Origin: Clostridium aminobutyricum
GTDB taxonomy: Bacteria > Bacillota > Clostridia > Peptostreptococcales > Anaerovoracaceae
Direction: 5' to 3'
Assembly: GCF_017255415.1 (NCBI RefSeq)
Contig: NZ_JAFJZZ010000007.1
Location: 1-64,000 of the forward strand
Length of the DNA stretch: 64,000 nucleotides
In this document: positions 25,795 through 34,902 of the stretch, piece after piece
Position numbering within the stretch: the first letter of the stretch is position 1
Layout of the letters: every line of letters begins with the position of its first letter
Position numbers and translations under genes: made by a program
The notes under the pieces: generated by a model
The model's input: the letters and a program-made list of their open reading frames with translations, nothing else
Databases searched by the model: none
What the model was told of the DNA's origin: nothing

Positions 25795-27870
25795 ATGATG
25801 ATCGATACATTTGGCATTAACCGAGTGATAGAACCAAAAGGAGCAATTCCTGTTACTGCATGGAAAATAGATAATAGCCGAGAAATAAATGAACGGGAAA
25901 TACGGATTAAACTCCACTCTATTCATTTAGAGAAAAGCAGCTTTGAGCAAGTTTGCTATCAATGTGGCAATGAAGAAGAACGGATTAAAGAAAATATCTT
26001 TGATTTGATACAAAAACGCGGAAAACTTCATAACCCGTTTACGGACAGCGGCGGTATGGCTTATGGAGAAATTGAAGAAATCGGATCGGAATTTAAAAAG
26101 GTTCGGCCAAATTATAGAGTCGGGGATGAAGTTTTATGCAATACGACAACCACCTGCATCCCTATTTATCTGGAAGAAATATATTCTATTGATTATGACT
26201 ACGGCGAATTAATGGTAAAAGGCTATACGATATTGTTTGAGAGCTCACCGATGTTTAAAAAACCGAACGGGTTGGCATTGAATTACACGATGACCACGTT
26301 GGATGAATCCGGTTCGGTATATACGATAAACACCATGGTGCAGCCAGGCATGCGCATCCTGGTCATAGGTAAAGACCTCGTCTCCACCATGATCTATATC
26401 GGTGCAGTAAAAAAATCCTTGGGAGATAATTGCTACATTTTTGTCGTTATGGATAATGAAGCATGCGGAAGCCTTACACGAGATCAAATTGCCGCTGCTC
26501 TTTCCAAATATGCAGATCGCTTTCGTTTGTTGGATATAACAAATCCAATCAAAGCCTTTGAAGAAATTATGTTTGAAGACTCTAAACTGATGGATTTTAC
26601 CATTAATTGCGAAGATCTCTCCGGATCAGAGGTTCTAAGCGTATTGATGACAAAGGAAAAAGGCTCTTTATATTTCACCACATTGCGCAATGGATATAGT
26701 AAAGCAATCCTGATTGCTGAGAGCATGGGTAAAGAAATTACGACTTATGCGCTTGACCAGTACTGTGAAGGATATGACAACTTCACCATAGAGCTCTTAA
26801 ATGAGATGCGGGAAGATTTAGATCATGTGAACAGTATATTCGAAAGTATTTCCTTCCCCTATAAGTCGGGTGATAAAGCAACAGCCCAAAGGAATCTAAA
26901 CAAAATTAATAAAATAGATGATTTTGTTTTCAGCAGTCCTGTCACAAAAGCTTTAGCCGATCAAGTGCTTAATATCGCAAACTATGACTGCAATGTTATT
27001 ATTCAAGGCGAAACCGGTGTCGGCAAAGAAAAAATCCTCGAATTAATACATAAAAACAGCACTAGAAAATCCAATTCCTGCATTAAAATCAATTGTGCCA
27101 CTATCCAAGAGACACTTGCCGAATCCGAGTTTTTTGGTTATGAAGCAGGTGCCTTTACAGGTGCTCAAACCGGCGGGAAAAAAGGATATTTTGAATTAGC
27201 GAATAAGGGCATCCTTTTTCTTGACGAAATCGGCCAATTGTCAGCCGGGTTGCAGTCCAAGCTTCTTCGTGTCATCCAAGAAGGCAGTTTCTACCGGATC
27301 GGCGGTACAAAGCAGATCAGCGTTAACGTTCGTGTCATATGTGCCAATAACATTCCTTTAAGGCGATTAGTCGATGAAGGAAAGTTTAGAGAAGACTTAT
27401 TTTACCGGTTAAATATATGCAGTGTCGACGTTCCGCCTCTTCGGGAACGAAGAGAAGATGTCTACTGCCTAGCCGAAGCTTTTCTGTCAAGATATAATAA
27501 ACAATATGGACTTTACAAAGAAATTACCGCCAGTGCGCTTCGACGTTTGGCCAGCTATGATTGGCCGGGAAATGTACGTGAATTAGAAAACAAAATGCAT
27601 CGGATCATTATCAACACAAGCAGTAACATCATTGATATCGCCGATGTCGACCTGATGTTAAACGAAAATGTATATAATGATATTGTATTTGACATGAAGC
27701 ACACCTTGAAGCAAGGAACCAGCCTGGATTTCACCCAAATAATAGAAAATCAAGAAAAGAAGTTGCTGCAATACGCCTTAAAAAAAGAAGGCAGCACCAG
27801 AAAGGCCGCCTCCTATTTAAACATGACTCAAGCTCAATTAATGCGAAAAAAGCAAAAATATAAGCTGTAG
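25795..27870 (+). CDS. Sigma-54 activator with a diaminohexanoate dehydrogenase-like sensor
   Basis: A 691-residue regulator. Residues 1-345 resemble L-erythro-3,5-diaminohexanoate dehydrogenase of lysine fermentation (NRVIEPKGAIP, AWKIDN, GKLHNPFTDSGGM). The Rossmann glycine loop is degraded: IGKDLVST near 191 where the enzyme has a G-x-x-G-x-x-G type loop, so it is probably a ligand sensor rather than an enzyme. A sigma-54 AAA+ domain follows: Walker A GETGVGKE (405-412), GAFTGA (452-457), Walker B GILFLDEIG (472-480) and arginine-finger region FREDLFYRLN (531-540). A Fis-type HTH ends the protein (about 655-690). Two tandem ATGs (25795, 25798) follow AGGAGG; the second is better spaced. 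It likely activates the divergent sigma-54 promoter. Confidence 0.88.
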   Translation: MMIDTFGINRVIEPKGAIPVTAWKIDNSREINEREIRIKLHSIHLEKSSFEQVCYQCGNEEERIKENIFDLIQKRGKLHNPFTDSGGMAYGEIEEIGSEFKKVRPNYRVGDEVLCNTTTTCIPIYLEEIYSIDYDYGELMVKGYTILFESSPMFKKPNGLALNYTMTTLDESGSVYTINTMVQPGMRILVIGKDLVSTMIYIGAVKKSLGDNCYIFVVMDNEACGSLTRDQIAAALSKYADRFRLLDITNPIKAFEEIMFEDSKLMDFTINCEDLSGSEVLSVLMTKEKGSLYFTTLRNGYSKAILIAESMGKEITTYALDQYCEGYDNFTIELLNEMREDLDHVNSIFESISFPYKSGDKATAQRNLNKINKIDDFVFSSPVTKALADQVLNIANYDCNVIIQGETGVGKEKILELIHKNSTRKSNSCIKINCATIQETLAESEFFGYEAGAFTGAQTGGKKGYFELANKGILFLDEIGQLSAGLQSKLLRVIQEGSFYRIGGTKQISVNVRVICANNIPLRRLVDEGKFREDLFYRLNICSVDVPPLRERREDVYCLAEAFLSRYNKQYGLYKEITASALRRLASYDWPGNVRELENKMHRIIINTSSNIIDIADVDLMLNENVYNDIVFDMKHTLKQGTSLDFTQIIENQEKKLLQYALKKEGSTRKAASYLNMTQAQLMRKKQKYKL

Positions 27871-27882
27871 TGATCCCATAAA

Positions 27883-27936
27883 AAAGCTTTTAACCCTTGT
27901 AATTCCTTACAACGTTGTTACGTGGTTAAAAGCTTT
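27883..27936. terminator. Bidirectional terminator, activator / thioesterase
   Basis: A perfect 13-bp stem, AAAGCTTTTAACC (27883-27895) with its complement (27924-27936), between the convergent genes. The loop holds a weaker GTAA/TTAC pair. Confidence 0.8.
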
Positions 27937-27943
27937 GTCTTAC

Positions 27944-28420
27944 TTATCTTGGCATTAATATTTTATACATGGCGGTCGCTGTGATAGCAACGGCTCCGCT
28001 GCTTTTCAACTTCGCTTCGCCGGTTACGGTTATGAGAGAACTTCCTGAAGATACAACTTTTGCAGTGACCACTAACCTATCGCTCAAAGGAACGGGAAGC
28101 AAGTAGCTAACATTCATATTAATGGTAGGAGCAAACAGACCGCCTTTTTCCATTGCTATATAATTAGCAGGAAGGCCTAAGGATAAATCCATAACGGATG
28201 CACTTATCCCCCCATGCATCACATCATTTGAATTCAGCTGCCACTCGGCAACCGGAAACCCAAAAGTCACACTTCTTTCGTTGTCATTGCACTGAATCAG
28301 TTCAATGTGCATCAAGCTGTTTAACCGTTTTCCCTGTCCCTCTGACTGTACGGATTGAATCATTTTTTTAATCCCTGCTTCAAATCTGCCTTTTTCAAAA
28401 TATTTGCTAAGTGAATCCAT
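27944..28420 (-). CDS. PaaI family (hotdog) thioesterase
   Basis: A 158-residue single hotdog-fold protein. The catalytic/helix segment SNDVMHGGISASVMDLSLGL and the VNVSYLLP-like strand (MNVSYLLPVPLSDRL) are typical of PaaI-type acyl-CoA thioesterases. It follows panC by 67 bases on the same strand and may be read with the pantothenate operon, though a CoA-related link is only inference. GGGCGA lies ahead of the start. Confidence 0.85.
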   Translation of the reverse strand: MDSLSKYFEKGRFEAGIKKMIQSVQSEGQGKRLNSLMHIELIQCNDNERSVTFGFPVAEWQLNSNDVMHGGISASVMDLSLGLPANYIAMEKGGLFAPTINMNVSYLLPVPLSDRLVVTAKVVSSGSSLITVTGEAKLKSSGAVAITATAMYKILMPR

Positions 28421-28487
28421 GCTTATCGCCCTTTCTGTTCCAGCCTTTCTTCATCTACGTTTCATCTTTTTCTCATTCATCTGATTC

Positions 28488-29336
28488 TTACTTTATGATG
28501 TGAATAAAATTATCAATCAATCTCGTTTTTCCGATAAAAACAGCTAAAGCAATTAACGCTGACTTATGAATCTGCTCAATCGCTTTTATGTTTTCCCAAT
28601 CGACGATCTCTACATAGTCGATTCGCGCCAATGGTTCTTTTTTAATTTCTTGAATCATCTTTTCCTTAATCAGCAAAGCATTTGTCTCACCGCTTTCTAT
28701 CAAGTTTTGTGCAATCGTCAATGCATGGTGCAAAACTAACGCTGCTTTTCGTTCATCGGCGTTTAAATAGCTATTTCTGGAACTCTTAGCCAGACCGTCT
28801 TCTTCGCGAACGATTGGACATCCAACGATTTCAAGATCAAAATTTAAATCTTTGACCATTCTTGTTATGACCGCTAGCTGCTGTGCATCCTTTTGGCCAA
28901 AATAGGCCTTGTCCGGTTGAACAATATTAAATAACTTACTTACGACCGTGCAAACACCTCTAAACATAACAGGTCGAGATTTTCCGCACAAACCTTCTGT
29001 CAAATAATCCATATCTACATATGTGTAAAAATTCTCTCCATACATTTCACTCGGAGACGGATGAAAAATTACGTCTACGCCGATTGCCTCGCAAACCGCC
29101 GAATCATGCTCCATATCTCTTGGATAAGTATCTAAATCTTCATTTTTGCCAAACTGCATTGGATTGACAAATATACTTACTACCACTTTATCGTGATTTG
29201 CTTTTGCCGCTTTCATCAAGCTTTCATGGCCTTCATGCAAATAGCCCATCGTTGGAACGAATCCAATCGAACAATTTTCTTGACGCCATTTCTTCACGAT
29301 TTCTCGAACTTCTTGAATTGTTGAAACAGTTTTCAT
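28488..29336 (-). CDS. panC: Pantoate-beta-alanine ligase
   Basis: A 282-residue enzyme joining pantoate and beta-alanine to pantothenate. FVPTMGYLHEGHESLM holds the ATP-binding HxGH motif; FVNPMQFG, YFGQKDAQQ and the KMSKS-like SSRNSYL are present. The frame opens at a TTG, but the ATG at 29336 has GGGGG at 5-base spacing (another ATG is directly before it). It follows panB at 12 bases. panD, for beta-alanine supply, is not in the window. Confidence 0.96.
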   Translation of the reverse strand: MKTVSTIQEVREIVKKWRQENCSIGFVPTMGYLHEGHESLMKAAKANHDKVVVSIFVNPMQFGKNEDLDTYPRDMEHDSAVCEAIGVDVIFHPSPSEMYGENFYTYVDMDYLTEGLCGKSRPVMFRGVCTVVSKLFNIVQPDKAYFGQKDAQQLAVITRMVKDLNFDLEIVGCPIVREEDGLAKSSRNSYLNADERKAALVLHHALTIAQNLIESGETNALLIKEKMIQEIKKEPLARIDYVEIVDWENIKAIEQIHKSALIALAVFIGKTRLIDNFIHIIK

Positions 29337-29348
29337 CATTACCCCCAA

Positions 29349-30176
29349 TTAATATAGCTTGTCTAATACATCATCATCCATCGTGAAACTGTGTGCCTCG
29401 TCAGGAAAACTTCCATTCTGAACTTCTTCCATATATTGTTTGAATGCGGCGACCATTGATTCTCCGATTGCCCCATATCTTTTTACAAATTTCGGTGTAA
29501 AATCACTGAACATCCCCAACATATCCTGATAAACAAGGACTTGTCCATCACATCCCGGGCCTGCACCGATACCAATCGTCGGAATGGTCAGCTCTTTTGT
29601 GATCATCTCAGCCAACTTCGCAGGAACCCCTTCCAAAACAACGGCAAAGGCACCTGCTTCTTGCACCGCTCTGGCATCATCCAATAATTTCTGTGCCGCA
29701 GTCTCTGTTCTCCCCTGTACTTTAAAACCGCCAAAGGTATGAACTGATTGCGGGGTAAGTCCTACGTGAGCCATTACTGGAATGGAGGCCTTCATGATGG
29801 CCCTTATTTGATCGGCTACTTCCGCTCCGCCTTCCAGCTTAACAGCCTGAGCACGTCCTTCTTTCACCAATCGTCCTGCATTGAGCAACGCATCGTACAC
29901 GGAAGTTTGATACGACATGAATGGCATGTCTGCTATCACCAGTGCATTTTTTGTTCCTCTGGCAACTGCTGCCGTATGATGAATCATATCCTCCATGGTT
30001 ACCGACAACGTGTCCTCATAGCCAAGACAAACCATGCCCAGTGAATCGCCAACTAATATAGCATTCACCCCCGCTTCATCCATCAACTTCGCAGTTGAAT
30101 AATCATAAGCAGTGAGCACGGTCTGTTTGATTCCTTGTTCTTTTGCCTGTGCAAAAGTTACCACTGTGTTTTTCAT
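29349..30176 (-). CDS. panB: 3-methyl-2-oxobutanoate hydroxymethyltransferase
   Basis: A 275-residue TIM-barrel enzyme that makes ketopantoate from 2-oxoisovalerate and methylene-THF. [41 protein letters not shown] and HVGLTPQS are family motifs, and the length is typical. Three bases separate it from the upstream DUF2520 gene, so translation is coupled. Its use of methylene-THF fits the folate-related regulation seen elsewhere in the window. Confidence 0.97.
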   Translation of the reverse strand: MKNTVVTFAQAKEQGIKQTVLTAYDYSTAKLMDEAGVNAILVGDSLGMVCLGYEDTLSVTMEDMIHHTAAVARGTKNALVIADMPFMSYQTSVYDALLNAGRLVKEGRAQAVKLEGGAEVADQIRAIMKASIPVMAHVGLTPQSVHTFGGFKVQGRTETAAQKLLDDARAVQEAGAFAVVLEGVPAKLAEMITKELTIPTIGIGAGPGCDGQVLVYQDMLGMFSDFTPKFVKRYGAIGESMVAAFKQYMEEVQNGSFPDEAHSFTMDDDVLDKLY

Positions 30177-30179
30177 TTT

Positions 30180-31031
30180 TCATTCCTCCAATAGTTTTTG
30201 GAGAACGGCAAATTCCTGATCTTTTTCCGGATGTTTTTTTATTGCAATGTCTAAAAGCTTTTTCGATAGTAAAAGATATAATGCTTTGTTATCTTCAGTC
30301 AAGCAATTTATATGACCTTTTACCGTATCGATATCAAATCGCTCTACAGGCCCTGTCAAAGAGCCTTGTATGCCTTTGCTGCCAATATTGGCCATATTTG
30401 CAGAAGCTAACGGATACAAAGCAGCCATGGCTTCCTGTTCCGTAAATCCACATGTTCCAAGCAGTTCCACTGAAAGTTGCACCAAAGCAATCACACTGTT
30501 ACTTGCAATGCTGGCCGCCGTATGATAGGTGGCTTTGCTTTGGGGTGAAATGACCTTTGCCGAGTTGTTGAGTTTCTCAAGTAATTCCAACATGACGTTG
30601 ACGGCATAGTCGTTTCCTTCCACGGTGAAAAATGCATTTTTTAAGTGGATATATCCTTCTTGTTTAGAATTCATTGCGAGAATTGGATGAACTGAACATC
30701 CATAAGCACCAAACGTATTGATGCCGGAAAAAACATCAGATGATAAATAGCCAGAACAATGACATAGTATTTTATTTTTAATGGGCAGTAGATGTTTTAT
30801 TTGTTCCCAAACAAGGCGAATCACGCCATCCGGGGTTGTAATGAAAAGAATATCGCTTTCTTGAACTAATTCTTTTAAACTCTTAAAATGTACAGTATTT
30901 GTAAAGGCTGCTGCTTCAGCAGCATTCTGACAAGTCTTGCTGTAATATCCCATAACAGGGATCTCGTTTTCCATGAAATACTTTCCCAAAGAACATCCAG
31001 CTTTTCCTGCACCTACGAAACCTATTTTCAT
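30180..31031 (-). CDS. panG: Rossmann/DUF2520 oxidoreductase, probable ketopantoate reductase (PanG type)
   Basis: A 283-residue protein: an N-terminal NAD(P)-binding fold (IGFVGAGKAGCSLG, residues 3-16) and a helical C-terminal DUF2520 domain. As first gene of an operon with panB and panC, it fills the step between ketopantoate and pantoate. The alternative reductase PanG is, as far as I recall, of this Rossmann-DUF2520 family; no PanE or IlvC is visible. GGAGGTGATAGC precedes the ATG at 31031; the frame opens 15 codons earlier. Without the context only a DUF2520 assignment would be safe. Confidence 0.75.
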   Translation of the reverse strand: MKIGFVGAGKAGCSLGKYFMENEIPVMGYYSKTCQNAAEAAAFTNTVHFKSLKELVQESDILFITTPDGVIRLVWEQIKHLLPIKNKILCHCSGYLSSDVFSGINTFGAYGCSVHPILAMNSKQEGYIHLKNAFFTVEGNDYAVNVMLELLEKLNNSAKVISPQSKATYHTAASIASNSVIALVQLSVELLGTCGFTEQEAMAALYPLASANMANIGSKGIQGSLTGPVERFDIDTVKGHINCLTEDNKALYLLLSKKLLDIAIKKHPEKDQEFAVLQKLLEE

Positions 31032-31383
31032 GCTATCACCTCCATTGATACATGCGGAGCAATACCATTGATTCATTTTTCATAGAACACATACTGTAAA
31101 AAAGTCCTCTCCGAGGGGATTTTAGCTCCCATTCGTTCGCATTTAAGCGGGAGACTTTTTTGAAGTCAATATCACAAGGGATATTTCCTTCGTTATAAAA
31201 ATAATCTACTTTTATCATCTGGTACAGTTTCTATTTGAATACCGTCCTCGCCAAAAACCTTAGCACAAAACCTTGAAAAATACAATACTTTATACTTTAT
31301 TAATAATTTATTAATTCACCAAGAGTTCTTTTATTTCCTATCCGGTTGTGTTACACTAATGCTATTTATGAAGGAGGCACTAA
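31032..31383. other. Gene-free region upstream of panG, with hairpins
   Basis: On the minus strand, AAAAAAGTC and GACTTTTTT (about 31091-31155) close a structure holding two inner hairpins (CTCCC/GGGAG and CCTC/GAGG), resembling a terminator or attenuator 60 bases before panG. TTGACT followed after 17 bases by TTAAAT could be a promoter inside the same stretch. A 60-codon frame over it has no ribosome site and no recognised homology. The rest is AT-rich. Confidence 0.35.
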
Positions 31384-31893
31384 ATGGAATCAGAATTTAA
31401 ACAATTGAATAAAAAAGCAATCGGTTGTATGCGGCTTTCATCCGGAATAGGTACGATTATTTTTTTATTATTCTGCAGCATTCCGAAAGTAATAGTTTAC
31501 TTTTTAGATAAATCGCTCCCAACCTGGACGGATTTTGCATATGTCATCGTTATCTCCATAAGCGTAGTATGGGTAATAGTCGCTCCTATTATTAGGTATA
31601 AGCGTTATAAATATTATATAGATGACGAACGGCTTATCGTAGTGGAAGGCCTCTGGTTTATCACTAAAGATCTTGCCCCGATTGAGCGAGTTCATCAGAT
31701 AGCTATCACCCGCGGACCTATCGATCGCATTTATGGCCTAAGCAAAGTGATTGCAACGACCGCCGGCGGAAATATCGTCATTCGGTTTTTGGAAAATCAT
31801 ATTGCCGAAGAAATCGCAGAGAACTTAGGCATAAAAATCGGTACAATTGTAAAAGACCAAAAGCAGAGGGGTGATGAAGATGCCCGAAGTTAG
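31384..31893 (+). CDS. PH domain-containing membrane protein (YdbS-like)
   Basis: A 169-residue protein with two N-terminal membrane segments (about 22-40 and 48-72) followed by a bacterial PH (bPH2) domain (YYIDDERLIVVEGLW, PIERVHQIAITRGPIDRIYGL). This is the YdbS-type partner of the larger YdbT-type protein encoded next, which it overlaps. Such pairs are membrane proteins; some homologues protect against membrane-active peptides. GGAGG precedes the start. Confidence 0.85.
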   Translation: MESEFKQLNKKAIGCMRLSSGIGTIIFLLFCSIPKVIVYFLDKSLPTWTDFAYVIVISISVVWVIVAPIIRYKRYKYYIDDERLIVVEGLWFITKDLAPIERVHQIAITRGPIDRIYGLSKVIATTAGGNIVIRFLENHIAEEIAENLGIKIGTIVKDQKQRGDEDARS

Positions 31894-33355
31894 ATGTCAC
31901 TTTTTTTCCGTTATCATGAAAACCTTTAAATCCATTTGGTATATCATCGCTGCATTCTTCTTTTCTGCTTTGAACATGATAAAAGACTTAAAGCTTCAAA
32001 ATTTACCGTCCGCATCAGCTTTGATAGGACTTGGAATATTCTTTGCTGTTATCTTAATCTTTTTTATCTTCCACTTACTTAGATGGTGGCGGACAAAAAT
32101 ATATATTGAAGAAGATACCCTTGTCATCGCCCGTAATCAATTATCACAGAGCAAAACCACTGTAAAATTGTCCAGTATTTCCACGGTGAATCTACAACAA
32201 AATCTGTTTGAACGAATATTCGATGTATATTCTCTGCAATTGGACATTAACTCTTCCGTTACCGCTGATAAAACAGATTTTAATTTAATTTTTGACGATC
32301 AATTAGCTTTTGCTTTCAAAGATTATATTCTTGCTTATATCAACGAACCTTCACAAGAACGTACCGCATCTTTAGAGCACAAGTCAGAAGTAATAAAATC
32401 CGATCCTGCTGCAGAAGAAGATATTATATCTTTTCGTTTTAAGGATGTCATCCTTCATTGTATTTTAAGTTTTTCTATAGCAGGGTTCATATCCACCATT
32501 GCTTTAATTTGTGCGGTGATATGGTCTTTCAATAATGACAATCCGGAAATCAGCCGTATGATCATTCCTACGCTTTTGTCGATTGGGGTTGCTACAATTC
32601 CTCTCATCTATAAAAGCATCACGGCATTTTTTTTGTACTATGATTTTACACTCAAAAAAAGCGGGGATAAAGTCTTAGTATCCTACGGTTTATTTACTCG
32701 AAGGCAGTTCACCTTGCCTTTAGATAAAACCAACGCACTTGTTATAAAACAGCCTCTTCAAGCCAGATTTTTTAATTTGGCTTACGGAGAAATCATCAAT
32801 ATAGGATTAGGTGACGCAGCCAATCATCAGGCTCCCCTATTTTGTCTGCTCGTAAAGCCGGAAGTTCTTCAACATGTGATACATCAAATTGCTCCGGAAT
32901 TTGTCTTAGATAAGATTCCGGAACATTCCCCTAAAACTGCTCTTATTCCGACTTTCATTCCATGGGCGTTTTTTGGCATCCTCGCGGTGATAGGTTTTAC
33001 CGTATTTTTTAAAGGATGGATCGGTTGGCTCATTCTGGTTTTTTTCTCGCTTTGTGCCTACTTCTCCAGCATAACAAAAGCACTAACGCTGTATGAGGAT
33101 AAGATCAGTATAACAACAGGAATTTTTCAAAAGCGAACCATTACTGTATTTTATGGGAAAATTCAAAACATGTCGGTTCGATACGGTCCAATCAGTCATA
33201 AACTGGGTCTGTATAAGGGAAATGTGTCTATTTTATCCTCTGTGGCGAATAAGATCAATGCTATAGGCTACTTTCCCAAAGAAAGATTTCAGGCAATAGA
33301 AACTCAAATTATTTCACATGACAGCTTTGCTGCGCAATATCAGCAACATCAATAG
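31880..33355 (+). CDS. Multi-PH domain membrane protein (YdbT-like)
   Basis: A 491-residue protein with paired membrane segments and three PH-like domains, each opening with a YxEEDxLxIxxG-type strand (IYIEEDTLVIARN, FTLKKSGDKVLVSYGLF, LTLYEDKISITTG). The three repeats are the YdbT architecture. Several starts overlap the previous gene (GTG 31871, ATG 31874, ATG 31880); the last has AGAGGGG at the best distance. It is translationally coupled to the YdbS-like gene. Confidence 0.83.
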   Translation: MPEVRCHFFSVIMKTFKSIWYIIAAFFFSALNMIKDLKLQNLPSASALIGLGIFFAVILIFFIFHLLRWWRTKIYIEEDTLVIARNQLSQSKTTVKLSSISTVNLQQNLFERIFDVYSLQLDINSSVTADKTDFNLIFDDQLAFAFKDYILAYINEPSQERTASLEHKSEVIKSDPAAEEDIISFRFKDVILHCILSFSIAGFISTIALICAVIWSFNNDNPEISRMIIPTLLSIGVATIPLIYKSITAFFLYYDFTLKKSGDKVLVSYGLFTRRQFTLPLDKTNALVIKQPLQARFFNLAYGEIINIGLGDAANHQAPLFCLLVKPEVLQHVIHQIAPEFVLDKIPEHSPKTALIPTFIPWAFFGILAVIGFTVFFKGWIGWLILVFFSLCAYFSSITKALTLYEDKISITTGIFQKRTITVFYGKIQNMSVRYGPISHKLGLYKGNVSILSSVANKINAIGYFPKERFQAIETQIISHDSFAAQYQQHQ

Positions 33356-33418
33356 TTCTTTTTTGCCTTTGCTGCCATCCTTTTATAGAAGTCTATGAAA
33401 GTACTGTCAGAAAATTTT

Positions 33419-33447
33419 TTACAAATTATTGGCAGGTTTGTTATAAT
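33419..33447 (+). promoter_or_regulatory. Promoter for the thioredoxin reductase-like gene
   Basis: TTACAA (33419-33424), a 17-base spacer and TATAAT (33442-33447). Confidence 0.65.
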
Positions 33448-33523
33448 TATAATAAAGCGGGTAAAAATAAAAAACTACACATAATAAAAATATGCAGTCA
33501 TGAAGGACTGCCAAGGAGGCAAT

Positions 33524-34408
33524 ATGAAAAAAGTAATAATCATTGGAAACGGACCGGCGGGCTCATCTGCAGCTTTATATGCCGTAAGAGCTGGTATAGA
33601 TACTTTAGTAATCGGAAATAATCTTGGCTCTTTGGCAAAAGCCGATAAGATAGAAAATTATTATGGGTTCGAAACACCTGTTTCAGGGAAAGATTTGGTG
33701 GAAAAAGGTCTCGTTCAGGTTAAACGACTTGGCGCAAAGATATTAAACGAGCAAGTAGTCGGCATTCATTTTGATGACACCTTTCTGGTTCGCACCGATA
33801 AAGGAGATCATACCGCCGATGCTGTTATTATTGCAACCGGGTCATCCCGAAATGCTCCGCCAATTAAAGGTCTAAAGGAATTGGAAGGGCAAGGAGTAAG
33901 TTATTGTGCGATCTGTGATGCGTTCTTCTACAGAGGCAAAGATGTTGCAGTGCTTGGGAATGGCGAATATGCTCTTAATGAGGTGAAAGAATTGTTGCCA
34001 ATTGTAGGTACCATCACGGTGCTTACCAATGGCGAAGAACCTGTGGTGGAATTCCCCTCTGAAGTGACCGTGAACAAAAAAGCCATTAAAGGCCTGGATG
34101 CTGCTGCTGCAAATCTTTTATCCAGAGGGCGCGGCCCTCTTGAGGCAGTGGTTTTTGAAGATGAAAGCCGCTTGGAGATAACCGGACTTTTCATCGCATA
34201 TGGTTCAGCCGGAAGTACAGCACTAGCTAGAAAAATAGGTGCTTTTACGGACGGAAATAAAATTGTAGTGGATGCAAACATGGCGACCAATGTACCGGGA
34301 CTATTTGCTGCCGGCGATTGTGTAGGCGGACTTCTTCAGATATCAAAGGCTGTCAGTGACGGAGCTATTGCCGGAACGTCCGTTGCCAAGTATTTGAGAG
34401 AAAAATAA
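33524..34408 (+). CDS. Thioredoxin reductase-like flavoprotein
   Basis: A 294-residue FAD enzyme of the low-molecular-weight thioredoxin reductase fold: FAD loop IGNGPAGSSAA (8-18), redox pair C128-x-x-C131 (CAIC), second GxGxxA (GNGEYA, 145-150) and C-terminal AAGDC. The basic motif that binds the NADPH 2'-phosphate (HRRxxxR) is absent; TVLTNGEEP occupies that place. It may therefore use NADH or, like the clostridial ferredoxin-dependent reductases (FFTR), another donor. It faces trxA across a shared terminator. AAGGAGG supports the ATG at 33524. Confidence 0.85.
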   Translation: MKKVIIIGNGPAGSSAALYAVRAGIDTLVIGNNLGSLAKADKIENYYGFETPVSGKDLVEKGLVQVKRLGAKILNEQVVGIHFDDTFLVRTDKGDHTADAVIIATGSSRNAPPIKGLKELEGQGVSYCAICDAFFYRGKDVAVLGNGEYALNEVKELLPIVGTITVLTNGEEPVVEFPSEVTVNKKAIKGLDAAAANLLSRGRGPLEAVVFEDESRLEITGLFIAYGSAGSTALARKIGAFTDGNKIVVDANMATNVPGLFAAGDCVGGLLQISKAVSDGAIAGTSVAKYLREK

Positions 34409-34424
34409 ATTAATATATAAAAAC

Positions 34425-34450
34425 AAAAGCGAGGTAAAAACCTCGCTTTT
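34425..34450. terminator. Bidirectional terminator, reductase / trxA
   Basis: AAAAGCGAGGT and ACCTCGCTTTT form a perfect 11-bp stem with an AAAA loop between the convergent genes, with a T-run on the plus side. Confidence 0.85.
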
Positions 34451-34477
34451 TATTTTGAATTAATATAGATGTAAGGA

Positions 34478-34789
34478 CTATACGTTAAGCATTGCTTCAA
34501 TATCACTTTTTGGTCTGGCACCTACGGCAACATTTACAACTTGTCCGTCCTTAACCACTGCCAAGGTTGGGATACTCATTACCTTAAATTCTCTGGCAAG
34601 ATCAGTCTCTTCATCAATGTTTATTTTTCCCACCTTAATATCCGTCTTTTCTCCTGCAATTTCATCTACAATCGGGGAAACCATTCGACAAGGTCCACAC
34701 CAAGGTGCCCAGAAGTCTATAAGAACGGTCTTATCCGATTTCATTACCTCTTCCTCAAAATTTTCTTTTGTTATTGTTATTGCTGACAT
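34478..34789 (-). CDS. trxA: Thioredoxin
   Basis: A 103-residue thioredoxin with the active site FWAPWCGPCRM (Cys-Gly-Pro-Cys) and the cis-proline segment MSIPTLAVV. It is a general protein disulfide reductant. It is convergent with the reductase-like gene, its likely electron source. GGAGAG precedes the start. Confidence 0.97.
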   Translation of the reverse strand: MSAITITKENFEEEVMKSDKTVLIDFWAPWCGPCRMVSPIVDEIAGEKTDIKVGKINIDEETDLAREFKVMSIPTLAVVKDGQVVNVAVGARPKSDIEAMLNV

Positions 34790-34902
34790 ATTAATCTCTC
34801 CTTTTTTCTTATAACATTACTGTGCCCTAATTATATAAAATTATATACCCAATATCAGTGACAATATCACACGAAGATAAAAATTATTAAGTAATTTAGC
34901 CA

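Noticed and set aside
31036-31218. 60-codon frame upstream of panG, with a second frame before it that also looks slightly protein-like
   Set aside because: No ribosome site, no recognised family, and it overlaps the hairpin leader. It could be a decayed gene fragment, but the evidence is too weak to call.
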